Shown here piece after piece: positions 39,008-47,738 of a stretch of 64,000 nt of DNA (the stretch's first letter is position 1; the number at the start of each line of letters is the position of its first letter). A model generated the notes under the pieces. It made no database searches, was not told where the DNA came from, and saw only the letters and a list, made by a program, of their open reading frames with translations. This stretch comes from Gemmatimonadota bacterium (GTDB lineage: Bacteria > Gemmatimonadota > Gemmatimonadetes > Gemmatimonadales > Gemmatimonadaceae). Made by a program: the position numbers and the translations under genes. The DNA lies in contig JACQBG010000027.1 of the NCBI GenBank assembly GCA_016194585.1, positions 1-64,000 on the forward strand, written 5' to 3'.

Positions 39008-40720
39008 TCAGCCGCGGGCGGCCGCGTCGGGGAAGGTCGCCATGATGCTCGTCCCCGCGCCCACCGTGCTCTCGGCCCGTACCCGGCCGCCGTGCGACTC
39101 CACGAGGTGCTTCACGATCGCGAGGCCGAGGCCCGTGCCCCCCTCCTCTCGCGAACGCGCCGGATCGACGCGGTAGAACCGCTCGAAGATGCGCGGGAGG
39201 TGCTCGGCTGGGATGCCGCTCCCCGTGTCGCGCACGCCGACGGCGACGAGGCCGCCCTCGCGCCGCGAGAACACGGTGACGCCGCCGCGCGCGGTGTGCC
39301 GCACGGCGTTGTCGACGAGGTTGCCGAGCACCTGGCGGATGGCCGTCGGGTCGGCGAAGCAGGTCGTCGCGTCGGCGGCGAGTTCCGTCGTGAGGGCGAG
39401 TCCCTTCAGCTCCGCGGCCGGTCGCGCCGCGAGCAGGGCGTCGGCCGCGGCGGCGGCGACGTCGGTCTCGACCGGCTGGGGCACCCAGCCCCCCGATTCG
39501 ATGCGCGACAGGTCGAGCAGGTCGTCGACGATGCGCTGCATGCGCCGCGTGTTCGAGAGGATCGTGCCGACGAACTTCCGGCGGACCTCCGTCTCCGGGT
39601 CGTCGTGCACGAGCGTCTCGGCGAACCCGCGCACCACCGTGAGCGGCGTCTTGAGCTCGTGCGACACGTTCGACACGAAGTCGCGCCGCACCGTCTCGAG
39701 GCGGCGCAGGCGGGTGAGGTCGAGGAGCGCGACCACGGCGCCTCCGCGGTCGAGCGGACGCGCCGAGATGGAGAACGTGCGGCCGGCGAGCGTCGCCTCG
39801 ACGTCGCGCACCGTCTCGCCGCCGAGCGCGGAGGCGATCGCGTCGCGCAGCGCGCGCTCGCGCGGCAGGATGTCGGACGGGAAGGGGAGCGCCTCGCGGC
39901 GGCCGAGCAGCGCGCGGCACGTCTCGTTGATGCGCACCACGTGCCCCCGCGCGTCGACGGCGAAGATCCCCTCGTTGAGCGACTCGGCGAGCTCGCGCAT
40001 CAGGGTCTCCTCCGACCGGAGCGCCTCGACGCGCGTCGCCAGCTGTTCGGCGAGCCGGTGCACGGCATCCGCGAGCTCGCCGACTTCGCCCGGCGCGGCG
40101 AGGGCCGGGCGCCGCGTGAAGTCGCCGTCGGCGAGCGCGCGCGCCACGTCGCGCAGCTCGCGCACCGGGCGTGACACGTCGCGGGCGAACAGCCCGGCGA
40201 GCACGAGCGCTCCCAGCATCGCCACGGCGCTGGCAACGGCGACGTCCTGCTTGGCCGACATGATGATGGCGTCGAGCGACGACGTGGTGAGCGACACGCG
40301 CGCCGTGCCGCGGGCCGCGCGCACCGCAACGTACAACTCGAGGTCGCCCGCCGACGGGCTGCGCCGGCGGGACGAGCCCATGCCGGTCGCCCGCGCGGCC
40401 ATCACTTCCGGGCGGTGTGCGTGATTCTCGAGCTGGAGCCGGGCGCTGCCGCGGAACTCCGAGTCGCCGATCACGACGCCCGTCGAGTCGATGAGCGTCA
40501 CGCGGTGCCCGGTCGCGATGCCGGTGTGTTCGGCGAGCACGACGGGATCCACTCCGGGGGTCCACTCCGACGCCACGAGGCGGGCTTCCCGCGCCAGGCC
40601 ATCGGTCGCCTCCGCCGTCAGCCGCTCGGCGAGCTTCTGGTCGACCTCGAACGTGAGCACGACTGCCAGCATCGCGACCACCGCGAGGGCGCCGAGGAGC
40701 AGGCGCGTGGGGAGCCTCAT
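39008..40720 (-). CDS. phoR: Phosphate-regulon sensor histidine kinase PhoR-like
   Basis: 570 residues from the ATG at 40720, overlapping the phoB stop (ATGA). Membrane segment 1 (about residues 5-25), a periplasmic/extracytoplasmic stretch, membrane segment 2 (about 155-180), HAMP (SRPVRELRDVARALADGDF), PAS (ELAESLNEGIFAVDARGHVV), HisKA with H354 in NVSHELKTPL, and HATPase with NLVDNAVRHT, VRDTGSGIP and GGTGLGLAIVKHLVESHGG. With PhoB upstream and PhoU in the Pst operon this is most likely the phosphate sensor; the assignment is by context, since kinases of this layout have other roles too. Confidence 0.9.
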   Translation of the reverse strand: MRLPTRLLLGALAVVAMLAVVLTFEVDQKLAERLTAEATDGLAREARLVASEWTPGVDPVVLAEHTGIATGHRVTLIDSTGVVIGDSEFRGSARLQLENHAHRPEVMAARATGMGSSRRRSPSAGDLELYVAVRAARGTARVSLTTSSLDAIIMSAKQDVAVASAVAMLGALVLAGLFARDVSRPVRELRDVARALADGDFTRRPALAAPGEVGELADAVHRLAEQLATRVEALRSEETLMRELAESLNEGIFAVDARGHVVRINETCRALLGRREALPFPSDILPRERALRDAIASALGGETVRDVEATLAGRTFSISARPLDRGGAVVALLDLTRLRRLETVRRDFVSNVSHELKTPLTVVRGFAETLVHDDPETEVRRKFVGTILSNTRRMQRIVDDLLDLSRIESGGWVPQPVETDVAAAAADALLAARPAAELKGLALTTELAADATTCFADPTAIRQVLGNLVDNAVRHTARGGVTVFSRREGGLVAVGVRDTGSGIPAEHLPRIFERFYRVDPARSREEGGTGLGLAIVKHLVESHGGRVRAESTVGAGTSIMATFPDAAARG

Positions 40721-41421
40721 CCTTCGACCTTCATCCGGTAGCCGAACCCACGCACCGTCTCGATGAGGTCGCCCGCCGGCCCGAGCTTCGTGCGGAGCCG
40801 CTGCACGTGCATGTCCACGGTGCGCGTCTGGATGTCGGGCGCGGCCTCCCACACCGTCTCGAGCAGGTGGGCGCGCGACTGCACGCGCCCGCGCCGCTCC
40901 GCGAGCGTGATGAGGAGCTTGTATTCGGTCGGGGTCAGCTCGATCTCCGCGCCCTCGACCTGCACGCGGTGGGCCGACCGGTCGATGGCGATCGGCCCCG
41001 CCGTCAGCACGTCCGCCGCGGGCTGCGCGCCGGCCGTGCGGCGGAGGATCGCCGCCACGCGCAGCACGAGTTCCTGGGGGCTGAAGGGCTTCGCGAGATA
41101 GTCGTCGGCGCCGAGCGTGAGGCCGCGGATGCGGTCGGGCTCCTCGCGGCGGGCCGTGAGCATGAGCACCGCGACGTTCCTGGTCGCGCGGTCGGCGCGG
41201 AGCTGCTCGAGCACCTCGAACCCGGTGAGCCCCGGGAGCATGAGGTCGAGCACGACGAGCGCGGGGCGCTCGCGACGCGCGATGGCGAGCGCGTCGGTGC
41301 CGTTCTGTGCCGAGGAGACGCGGTAGCCCGATTTCGCGAGATGGTACACGACGAGCGCGACGATGTCGGGTTCGTCGTCGACGACGAGGATGCGTTCGCC
41401 GGAGGCGGGCGCTTCGGTCAT
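40717..41421 (-). CDS. phoB: Phosphate-regulon response regulator PhoB-like
   Basis: 234 residues, OmpR/PhoB class. Receiver: acidic pair VVDDEPD, phospho-acceptor D59 (VLDLMLPG), T/S position TA (89-90), K111 (YLAKPF). DNA-binding winged helix: EIELTPTEYKLLITLAERRG, RTVDMHVQRLRTKLG, IETVRGFGYRM. It binds direct repeats (Pho boxes) like the two candidates before pstC and the nucleotidase. Start ATG 41421 overlaps the udk stop, so it is translated in one transcript with udk and phoR. Confidence 0.93.
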   Translation of the reverse strand: MTEAPASGERILVVDDEPDIVALVVYHLAKSGYRVSSAQNGTDALAIARRERPALVVLDLMLPGLTGFEVLEQLRADRATRNVAVLMLTARREEPDRIRGLTLGADDYLAKPFSPQELVLRVAAILRRTAGAQPAADVLTAGPIAIDRSAHRVQVEGAEIELTPTEYKLLITLAERRGRVQSRAHLLETVWEAAPDIQTRTVDMHVQRLRTKLGPAGDLIETVRGFGYRMKVEG

Positions 41422-42044
41422 GTGGCCTTGTTGCCGAGTCGTCGGAGGATGGTCGAGATGATGAGGTCGATGGCCACGGAGTTGTGGCCGCCACGGGGCA
41501 CGATCACGTCGGCGTACCGCTTGCTCGGCTCGACGAACTGCAGGTGCATCGGTTGGACGGTCGTCAGGTACTGCTCGAGGATCTCGTCGAGCGGACGTCC
41601 GCGCTTGGCCATGTCACGCCGGATGCGGCGGATGAGCCGCACGTCGGCGTCGGTGTCGACGAACACCTTCACGTCGCACCGGTCGCGCACCCGCTGGTCG
41701 ACGAAGAGCAGGATGCCGTCGATCACGATCACGTCCGACGCCCTCACGGGGACGGTCCGCGTGTCCCGCAGGTGCGACACGAAATCGTAGACCGGCTTCT
41801 CGATGCCTTCGCCCCGCGCCAGCGTGTCGAGGTGCGCGGCCAGCAGGTCGAGGTCGAAGGCGTCCGGATGATCCCAGTTCAGGTGCCGCCGTTCGTCCAG
41901 CGTGAGGTCCGTCCGGTTCCGGTAGTACGCGTCCATGTCGATGAACGCGACCGACGCGGGAGTGAGCGCCTCGGCGATCTTGCGGGCGACGGTCGATTTC
42001 CCCGACCCGGACCCGCCGGCGATGCCGATGATGAGTGGTTTCAT
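41418..42044 (-). CDS. udk: Uridine kinase
   Basis: 208 residues. Phosphorylates uridine/cytidine to UMP/CMP. P-loop GGSGSGKST (residues 10-18), FIDMDAYYRN, NWDHPDAFD (substrate site), VIVIDGILLF, RLIRRIRRDMAKRGR and the lid are all present. It is first in udk-phoB-phoR with 4-base overlaps on both joins, and divergent from the nucleotidase operon; the two operons together salvage nucleosides. Its 5' end shares the 166-base intergenic region with the candidate Pho box. Confidence 0.94.
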   Translation of the reverse strand: MKPLIIGIAGGSGSGKSTVARKIAEALTPASVAFIDMDAYYRNRTDLTLDERRHLNWDHPDAFDLDLLAAHLDTLARGEGIEKPVYDFVSHLRDTRTVPVRASDVIVIDGILLFVDQRVRDRCDVKVFVDTDADVRLIRRIRRDMAKRGRPLDEILEQYLTTVQPMHLQFVEPSKRYADVIVPRGGHNSVAIDLIISTILRRLGNKAT

Positions 42045-42114
42045 CTGATGGTGGTGCCGGCCTTCCGTGCGAGTGAAAACTCCGGCACGACGGCGTGAAA
42101 GAGAAGCGGAGGAC

Positions 42115-42132
42115 GCGTCACGGTTCTGTATC
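42115..42132 (+). promoter_or_regulatory. Candidate Pho box upstream of the nucleotidase operon
   Basis: GCGTCAC (42115-42121), 4-base spacer, CTGTATC (42126-42132), followed by G. It matches the site before pstC at 13 of 18 positions in the same 7-4-7 layout. It lies 78 bases before ATG 42211, and also upstream of udk-phoB-phoR on the other strand, so it may serve both directions. Confidence 0.5.
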
Positions 42133-42210
42133 GTGGGCCGGATGACGGTGCCCCGTCAACCACCGGGCGTCACCCTCGCTCCGGCGACGTGCCCCGCATA
42201 GCTTTCCCCC

Positions 42211-43935
42211 ATGGAACGGCTGATCGCGGCGCTCTGCGCCGTTTTGACGGCATTCCCGGCGGCGGCGAGCGCCCAGGGGATCCCGGTGGACGTGGTCATC
42301 GCGTCGACCACCGACGTGCACGGGCGGCTGCGGGGCTGGGACTACTACGCCGACACCGCAGAGTCCGCGCGCGGACTCGCGCGGGCGGCGACCATCGTCG
42401 ACTCCGTGCGCGCCGCCAATCCCGGCCGGGTGATCCTCGTCGACGCGGGCGACCTGCTGCAGGGGAATCCGCTGACGTACGTGGCGGCCCGTCTCGACAC
42501 CGCCGCCCCGCACCCCGTGATCGCGGCGATGAACGCGATGCGCTACGACGCGGCGGCGATCGGCAATCACGAGTTCAACTACGGCCTGCCCGTGCTGCGG
42601 CGAGCCCTGTCGCAGGCGAACTTCCCGTTCCTCGCCGCCAACGCGCGACGGCCCGACGGCACGCGAGCGTGGCCGGCGTACACGATCGTCGCGCGCGGCG
42701 GGATGAAGATCGCCCTCGTCGGCGCGACCACCCCGGGCTCGATGGTCTGGGACCGCGAGCACCTCGCCGGCCAGGTCGTGATCGGCGACGTCGTGCCCGA
42801 AGTGCGGAGCGCGGTCGAGGCGGCCCGCGCCGAGGGCGCTGACGCCGTCGTCGTGCTCGTCCACGGCGGACTCACGGGCGAGGCGAGCTACGATACCGTC
42901 ACCACTGGCCTCGGCAGCGAGAACCCCGCCGCGCGCATCGCGCACGAGGTGGCGGGCATCGACGCCATCGTCTACGGCCATTCGCACCGCGAGCTCGCCG
43001 ACACGATGATCAACGGCGTCCTGCTCACCCAGCCGCGCAACTGGGCGACGAGCGTGTCCGTCGCGCACCTGCGCTTCGAGATCCGCGGCTCGGAGTGGCG
43101 CCCCATCGGCAAGGACGCGTCGATCGTGCGCGCCGCCGGCCACGCCGAGGCGCCGGCGCTCGTCGCGCTCCTGCAGCGCGGGCACGATGCGGCCCGCGCC
43201 TATGCGTCGCAGGTCGTGGGGCGCACCGCCGTGCCCTGGCGCGCCGACTCGGCGCGCGTGGCCGATACGCCCCTCATGGACTTCGTCACCGAGACGATGC
43301 GCCGCGCCGCGGGCACCGACCTCGCCTCGGCCGCCGCGTTCTCGCTCGACGCGCGGCTGCCGGCGGGTCCCATCACCGTCGCCCAGCTCGCGCAGCTCTA
43401 CCCGTACGACAACACGCTCAAGGCCGTTCGCGTGACCGGCGCCCAGTTGCGTGCCTATCTCGAGCAGAGCGCCCGGTACTTCCGCGTCACGGGCGAGGGC
43501 GCGGCGCGGCACGCCGCGCCGGACCCGGGCATCCCGGGCTTCAACTTCGAGATGGTGCAGGGCGCCGACTACACGATCGACCTCTCGCGCCCCGCGGGCG
43601 ACCGCATCACCGGGCTGCGCGTGCGTGGCCGCGCCGTGCGCGACGACGATTCGTTAACGCTCGCGCTCTCGAACTACCGCGCCGGCGGTGGCGGCGGCTA
43701 TGCGATGCTGCGCGACGCACCGGTCGTGCACGACAAGCAGCTCGAGATCCGCCAGCTGCTGATCGACGAGGTCACGCGCCGCGGCACCCTCCGCCCGGCC
43801 GATTATTTCGTTCGCAATTGGTCAGTGACGCCGCAGTCGCTCGCCGCGGAAGCCTACGACGCCATGCGACGCGCCGGCGATTTCGAGGCGGTGCGACCGG
43901 CGCCGCTCCCCACGAAGTCCAAACCCGCTCCATGA
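42211..43935 (+). CDS. Secreted 5'-nucleotidase / cyclic nucleotide phosphodiesterase (UshA/CpdB family)
   Basis: 574 residues with a signal peptide (residues 1-22). The metallophosphatase domain has TTDVHGRL (D35, H37), DAGDLLQGNP, IGNHEFNYG and VYGHSHRELAD; the C-terminal nucleotide-binding domain follows (about 330-540, with the conserved PYDNTLKAVRVTGAQLRAYLE and SNYRAGGGGGYAML). It hydrolyses external nucleotides to nucleosides and phosphate in the periplasm. Length and the DVHG opening fit the 2',3'-cyclic phosphodiesterase/3'-nucleotidase branch or UshA; I cannot separate these. It leads an operon with ADA and PNP and carries a candidate Pho box. Confidence 0.92.
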   Translation: MERLIAALCAVLTAFPAAASAQGIPVDVVIASTTDVHGRLRGWDYYADTAESARGLARAATIVDSVRAANPGRVILVDAGDLLQGNPLTYVAARLDTAAPHPVIAAMNAMRYDAAAIGNHEFNYGLPVLRRALSQANFPFLAANARRPDGTRAWPAYTIVARGGMKIALVGATTPGSMVWDREHLAGQVVIGDVVPEVRSAVEAARAEGADAVVVLVHGGLTGEASYDTVTTGLGSENPAARIAHEVAGIDAIVYGHSHRELADTMINGVLLTQPRNWATSVSVAHLRFEIRGSEWRPIGKDASIVRAAGHAEAPALVALLQRGHDAARAYASQVVGRTAVPWRADSARVADTPLMDFVTETMRRAAGTDLASAAAFSLDARLPAGPITVAQLAQLYPYDNTLKAVRVTGAQLRAYLEQSARYFRVTGEGAARHAAPDPGIPGFNFEMVQGADYTIDLSRPAGDRITGLRVRGRAVRDDDSLTLALSNYRAGGGGGYAMLRDAPVVHDKQLEIRQLLIDEVTRRGTLRPADYFVRNWSVTPQSLAAEAYDAMRRAGDFEAVRPAPLPTKSKPAP

Positions 43936-44174
43936 CTGAACCCACCCAGCTCCGCGTCTTCGTCAACGGCAAGGCGCTCTTCGTCCCGCACGGCGCGACG
44001 GCGCTCGACGCCGTGCGCCAGCTCGACCCCGCGCTCGCCGACGCCATCGCCGCCGGCGAGCGCGCCGTCACCGACAGCCGCGGCCTCCCCGTGCCGCCCT
44101 CGAGCGCGGCTACGGGCGGCGCCGTGTATCGCGTCGTCTCGGCGCGCGCCCTCCGCGACCAGGACCCGTCGTGA
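43932..44174 (+). CDS. Small beta-grasp-like protein of unknown function
   Basis: 80 residues, flanked by 4-base overlaps (ATGA with the nucleotidase, GTGA with ADA). No named family recognised. The pattern LRVFVNGKALFVPHGATALD, then a helix (AVRQLDPALADAIAAGER), then VTDSRGLPVP and YRVVSAR resembles ThiS/MoaD-type ubiquitin-like or ferredoxin-type beta-grasp folds, but it lacks the C-terminal Gly-Gly of a sulfur carrier. No cysteines are present. Its constant place in the operon suggests a role with ADA or the nucleotidase. The fold call is inference. Confidence 0.7.
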   Translation: MTEPTQLRVFVNGKALFVPHGATALDAVRQLDPALADAIAAGERAVTDSRGLPVPPSSAATGGAVYRVVSARALRDQDPS

Positions 44175-45215
44175 CGGAGTTGCCCAAGGAGTTGCTCCGC
44201 CGCATCCCGAAGGCCGAACTGCACTGCCACCTCGACGGCTCGGTGCGTCCCTCGACGTTGCTCGAGCTCGCCGAGGAGTACGGCATCCCGATGCCGGCGC
44301 TCACCCCCCGAGGAGCTCGCGCACCACATGTACGTGCGCGATGCCCGCCACCTCGAGGATTATCTCACCCGCTTCGACACCACGCTCAGTGTCATGCAGA
44401 GCGTCGCGTCGCTCGAGCGCATCACGTACGAGCTCGCCGAGGACGCGGCCGCCGATGGCGTGCGCTACATCGAGGTGCGCTACGCGCCGGTGCTCAACCA
44501 ACAGTGGGGGATGACGCTCGACGAGGCCGTCGACGCGCCCGCCCGCGGGCTCGAGCGCGCGTTCAAGGACCACGGCATCACGGGCCGCCTCATCATCTGC
44601 GCGCTCCGGCACCTGCCGCCGAGCGTCTCGCTCGAACTCGCGCGCCTCGCGGTGAGCTGGCAGGGGCGTGGCGTCGTCGGCTTCGACCTCGCCGGCGGCG
44701 AGGCCGGGCATCCGGCCGCGGTACATCAGTCGGCGTTCCATCACGCGCTCGACCACGGGATGTTCTGCACCTGCCATGCCGGCGAGGGCGCGGGGGCCGA
44801 GAGCGTGCGCGAGGCCGTGCACGTCTGCGGCGCGACGCGCATCGGACACGGCACGCGCCTCATCGAGGACGAGCGGCTCACCGACGAGCTCGGCGAACGC
44901 GGCATCGTCATCGAGGCCTGCCTCACGAGCAACGTGCAGACGCGCGCCGCGAAGGACTTCGCGTCGCATCCGCTGCGCGCCTTCTTCGACCGCGGCATGA
45001 AGGTCACCCTCAACACCGACAACCGGCTCATGAGCGGCGTGACCCTCACCGACGAGTACGCGCACGCCGCCCGCGAGTTGCACTTCACCTTCGACGAACT
45101 GTGCCGCCTCTCGCGCACGGGCTTCGAGGGGGCCTTCCTGCCCGACGACGAGAAGCGCGCTCTCCTCGAGCGCGTCGACCGCGAGTTCGCCTCACTCCGT
45201 CAGGAGCTCGGATGA
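44171..45215 (+). pseudogene. add: Adenosine deaminase, interrupted by a +1 frameshift
   Basis: Deaminates adenosine to inosine when intact. The GTG at 44171 starts LPKELLRRIPKAELHCHLDGS (zinc ligands H18, H20) and reads normally to PALTP. A run of six C (44304-44309) holds one C too many; dropping it joins EELAHHMYVRDARHLEDYL and the rest of a normal enzyme (YIEVRYAPVLNQQ, CHAGEGAGAESV, RIGHGTRLIED, CLTSNVQT, NTDNRLMS) to the TGA at 45215. Every catalytic element after the shift is conserved and the coding is clean, so a sequencing slip or a very recent mutation is likeliest. An unshifted product would stop being ADA after about 45 residues. The stop overlaps the pnp start. Confidence 0.85.
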
Positions 45216-46039
45216 TCGACCCCCATGGCAGCACCGCGGCGCGCGCCGCTGCGGCGTCCGTCGCCGACCGCCTCGGCGTCACGTCGCCGGTCTGCGCCAT
45301 CGTGCTCGGCTCCGGGCTCGCCGCGCTCGCCGATCGCCTCGAGGGCGCGACCCGCGCGAACTACAACGCGATCCCCGGCTTCCACGCGCCGCACGTCGAG
45401 GGGCATCGCGGTGAGCTGATCCGCGGCTTCCTCGGCGGACGCGAGGTGCTCGCGCTGTCGGGGCGCTTCCACATGTACGAGGGACACGATGCCCGCGTCG
45501 CCGCGTTCCCGGTGCGCGTCGTGCACGCGCTCGGCGCGAAGGTGCTCTTCACGTCGAACGCGGCCGGCGGCGTGAATCGCGCCTTCAAGCCGGGCGACCT
45601 GATGGTGATCGAGGATCACCTCAATCTCATGTTCCGGAACCCGCTCATGGGCGCGGTCGAGCCGGGGGACACGCGGTTCCCCGACATGTCGGCGCCGTAC
45701 TCGCCCCGCCTCATCGCCCTGCTCGAGGAGAGCGCGCGGGCCGCGGGGGTGCCGGTGCAGAAGGGCGTCTACGCCGGACTGCTCGGGCCGTCGTACGAGA
45801 CGCCTGCCGAGGTGCGCATGCTCGAGCGGCTGGGCGCCGATGCCACCGGCATGTCCACGGTGCCGGAGACCATCGTCGCCGCGGCGATGGGGATGGAGGT
45901 CGCGGCCGTCTCGTTGATCACGAATCCCGCCGCGGGGATCTCCATGACCCCACTCGATCACGCCGAGGTGGTGGCGGTGGGCGCCCAGGCCGCCGGGCGG
46001 TTCGCCGACCTCGTCACCGCGTTCGTGCAGCGCCTCTGA
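45212..46039 (+). CDS. pnp: Purine nucleoside phosphorylase
   Basis: 275 residues from the ATG at 45212, overlapping the ADA stop. Cleaves inosine/guanosine (deoxy forms too) with phosphate to the base and ribose-1-phosphate. Motifs: IVLGSGLAALAD (phosphate loop), GRFHMYEGH (conserved phosphate/ribose contacts), TSNAAGGVN, TGMSTVPETIVAAAMG and SLITNPAAG with the base-binding NPAAGIS Asn. The sequence belongs to the trimeric inosine-guanosine class. It completes the nucleotidase-ADA-PNP salvage route. Confidence 0.95.
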   Translation: MIDPHGSTAARAAAASVADRLGVTSPVCAIVLGSGLAALADRLEGATRANYNAIPGFHAPHVEGHRGELIRGFLGGREVLALSGRFHMYEGHDARVAAFPVRVVHALGAKVLFTSNAAGGVNRAFKPGDLMVIEDHLNLMFRNPLMGAVEPGDTRFPDMSAPYSPRLIALLEESARAAGVPVQKGVYAGLLGPSYETPAEVRMLERLGADATGMSTVPETIVAAAMGMEVAAVSLITNPAAGISMTPLDHAEVVAVGAQAAGRFADLVTAFVQRL

Positions 46040-46102
46040 GCCGCCGGGCCGGCGCGCGCCCGCCAACGGGCGGCGTCGAGCGCCGGCGCATGCCGGCCGC
46101 GG

Positions 46103-46948
46103 TCACTGCTTCGACGCGCGCTTGCTCACCGGCAGAGACTGAAGCCGCTGCTTGAACTCCTGGAACCGCGGCCCGTCGACGACCATCCCCTTGAGCTGCG
46201 CCGCGGGGTACTGCGCGATCAGCGCGTTCGTCGCCGCGATGCGGTCTTCCTCGAGCGGGTGCGACGCGAAGAACGTGTCCAACGCACCGGGCGTCTGCTT
46301 CCGCTCGTCGAGCAGGATGCGGAACATCTGCGGGATGCCGTGCGGGTCGATCCCCGCGCGCACGAGGAGCTTCACCCCTTCGGCGTCGGCCTCGGCCTCG
46401 TCGTCGCGACTGAACTTCGCGAACACGCCGTTCGCGGCGACGCTGATCACGTCGCCCGCGTCGCGGCAGGTCTGCGGACTCACGATGCACAACCCGGCGT
46501 ACCCGATGCTCGCCCCCTTCTCCTTCTCCATCTGCTTCACCGAGTGGCGCCGCACCACGTGGCCGATCTCGTGCCCCACGACGCCGGCGACCTGCGCCAT
46601 CGTCTGCGCACGCTCGATCAGCCCGCGATTGACGTAGATGTAGCCCCCCGGCACCGCGAACGCGTTCACGTCCTTGCTGTCGACGATCGCGAAGTGCCAC
46701 ACGAGGTCGCTCCGCTCCGTCAGCTTGGCGAGCGTGTTCCCCAGCTCCGTCAGGTAGGCGGTCGACGCCGGGTCGTCGACCAACGGCATCTGCTTGGAGA
46801 CCTGGGCGGCGTAATTCGCCCCCATCTCGATCTCCTGTTGCTGGCTGATGGCGCATCCGCCGGCGGTCCAGCTGGCGGCCAGGAGGGCCAGAAACGCGAG
46901 GGCAGGTCCGCGCGTCCTCTTATGAATGGTCGGGGTGGTCAGGAACAT
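46103..46948 (-). CDS. M48-family metalloprotease, lipoprotein
   Basis: 281 residues from the ATG at 46948, with a lipobox ending at C32 (ASWTAGGC). The zinc motif HEIGH is residues 126-130 (VVGHEIGHVV), and EAEADAEG supplies the third ligand. Typical of periplasmic BepA/LoiP-like M48 proteins that handle outer-membrane assembly quality control. An upstream ATG at 46960 is possible and would share its bases with the divergent methyltransferase ATG. The longer frame to 47716 is a shadow of that gene. Confidence 0.9.
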   Translation of the reverse strand: MFLTTPTIHKRTRGPALAFLALLAASWTAGGCAISQQQEIEMGANYAAQVSKQMPLVDDPASTAYLTELGNTLAKLTERSDLVWHFAIVDSKDVNAFAVPGGYIYVNRGLIERAQTMAQVAGVVGHEIGHVVRRHSVKQMEKEKGASIGYAGLCIVSPQTCRDAGDVISVAANGVFAKFSRDDEAEADAEGVKLLVRAGIDPHGIPQMFRILLDERKQTPGALDTFFASHPLEEDRIAATNALIAQYPAAQLKGMVVDGPRFQEFKQRLQSLPVSKRASKQ

Positions 46949-46958
46949 CGAAAAGGGC

Positions 46959-47738
46959 ATGGTGAGACGGGTGGCTGAGGTGCGTCTGTTGACCCTAGCA
47001 AGGGACTTGAAGCGTCGCAAGGCGAGAGAGCGGCAGTCGCTCTTTGTCGCCGAAGGGGTGCGCGCCGTGGAGGAATTGCTCCACGCCGGGCTCACCGTGC
47101 GCGGCGCGCTCGCCTCGCCGGCGCTCGACCGCACGCCGCGTGGCGCCGCGCTCCGCGACGCGCTCGGTGCGCATCGCATCGAGGTGGCCGCCGTCTCCGA
47201 GACCGACTTCCAGTCGGCCGCCGACACCGAGAGCCCGCAGGGCGTGCTCGCGATCGCCGACGTGCCCGCGCGCACGCTCGATTCGGTGACGCTCGCCGCG
47301 ACCTCCCGCCTGCTCGTGCTCGACGGCATCCAGGATCCGGGGAACGTCGGCACGCTCGTGCGCACCGCCGCAGCGCTCGGCGCCACGGCCGTCATCGCGC
47401 TCCCCGGCACCGCCGACCTCTGGAACGCCAAGGCCGTGCGCAGCGCCGTCGGCGCACAGTTCCGCATCGCCTCCCTCCACGAGTCCACCCCGGTCGTCCT
47501 CTCCTGGCTTCGGGCCAACGGCGTCGCGCTCTGGGGTGCCGACGCGCACGGCGAACCCGTCCATGCCGCGTCGCCGCCGGCGCGCCTCGCCATCGCCGTC
47601 GGCAACGAGGGCGCGGGGCTCAGCGCCGACGTCCGCGCCGCCGCCGACCGCCTCGTCGCGCTGCCGATGGCCGCCGGCGTCGAATCGCTCAACGTCGCCG
47701 TCGCCGCCGGCATCACCCTCTACGCCCTCCGCCCGTGA
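46959..47738 (+). CDS. SpoU/TrmH-family RNA 2'-O-methyltransferase
   Basis: About 259 residues. N-terminal substrate-binding domain (LTLARDLKRRKARERQSLF, VAEGVRAVEELL), then SPOUT motifs: LVLDGIQDPGNVGTLVRTAA (motif 1), LAIAVGNEGAGLSADV (motif 2), and LPMAAGVESLNVAVAAGI (motif 3, the knot). It methylates rRNA or tRNA at a 2'-OH; the RlmB branch is possible. ATG 46959 is used, but GTG 46980 (which begins RLLTLARDLK) is an equally good start by alignment. The stop overlaps the prepilin peptidase GTG. Confidence 0.9.
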   Translation: MVRRVAEVRLLTLARDLKRRKARERQSLFVAEGVRAVEELLHAGLTVRGALASPALDRTPRGAALRDALGAHRIEVAAVSETDFQSAADTESPQGVLAIADVPARTLDSVTLAATSRLLVLDGIQDPGNVGTLVRTAAALGATAVIALPGTADLWNAKAVRSAVGAQFRIASLHESTPVVLSWLRANGVALWGADAHGEPVHAASPPARLAIAVGNEGAGLSADVRAAADRLVALPMAAGVESLNVAVAAGITLYALRP

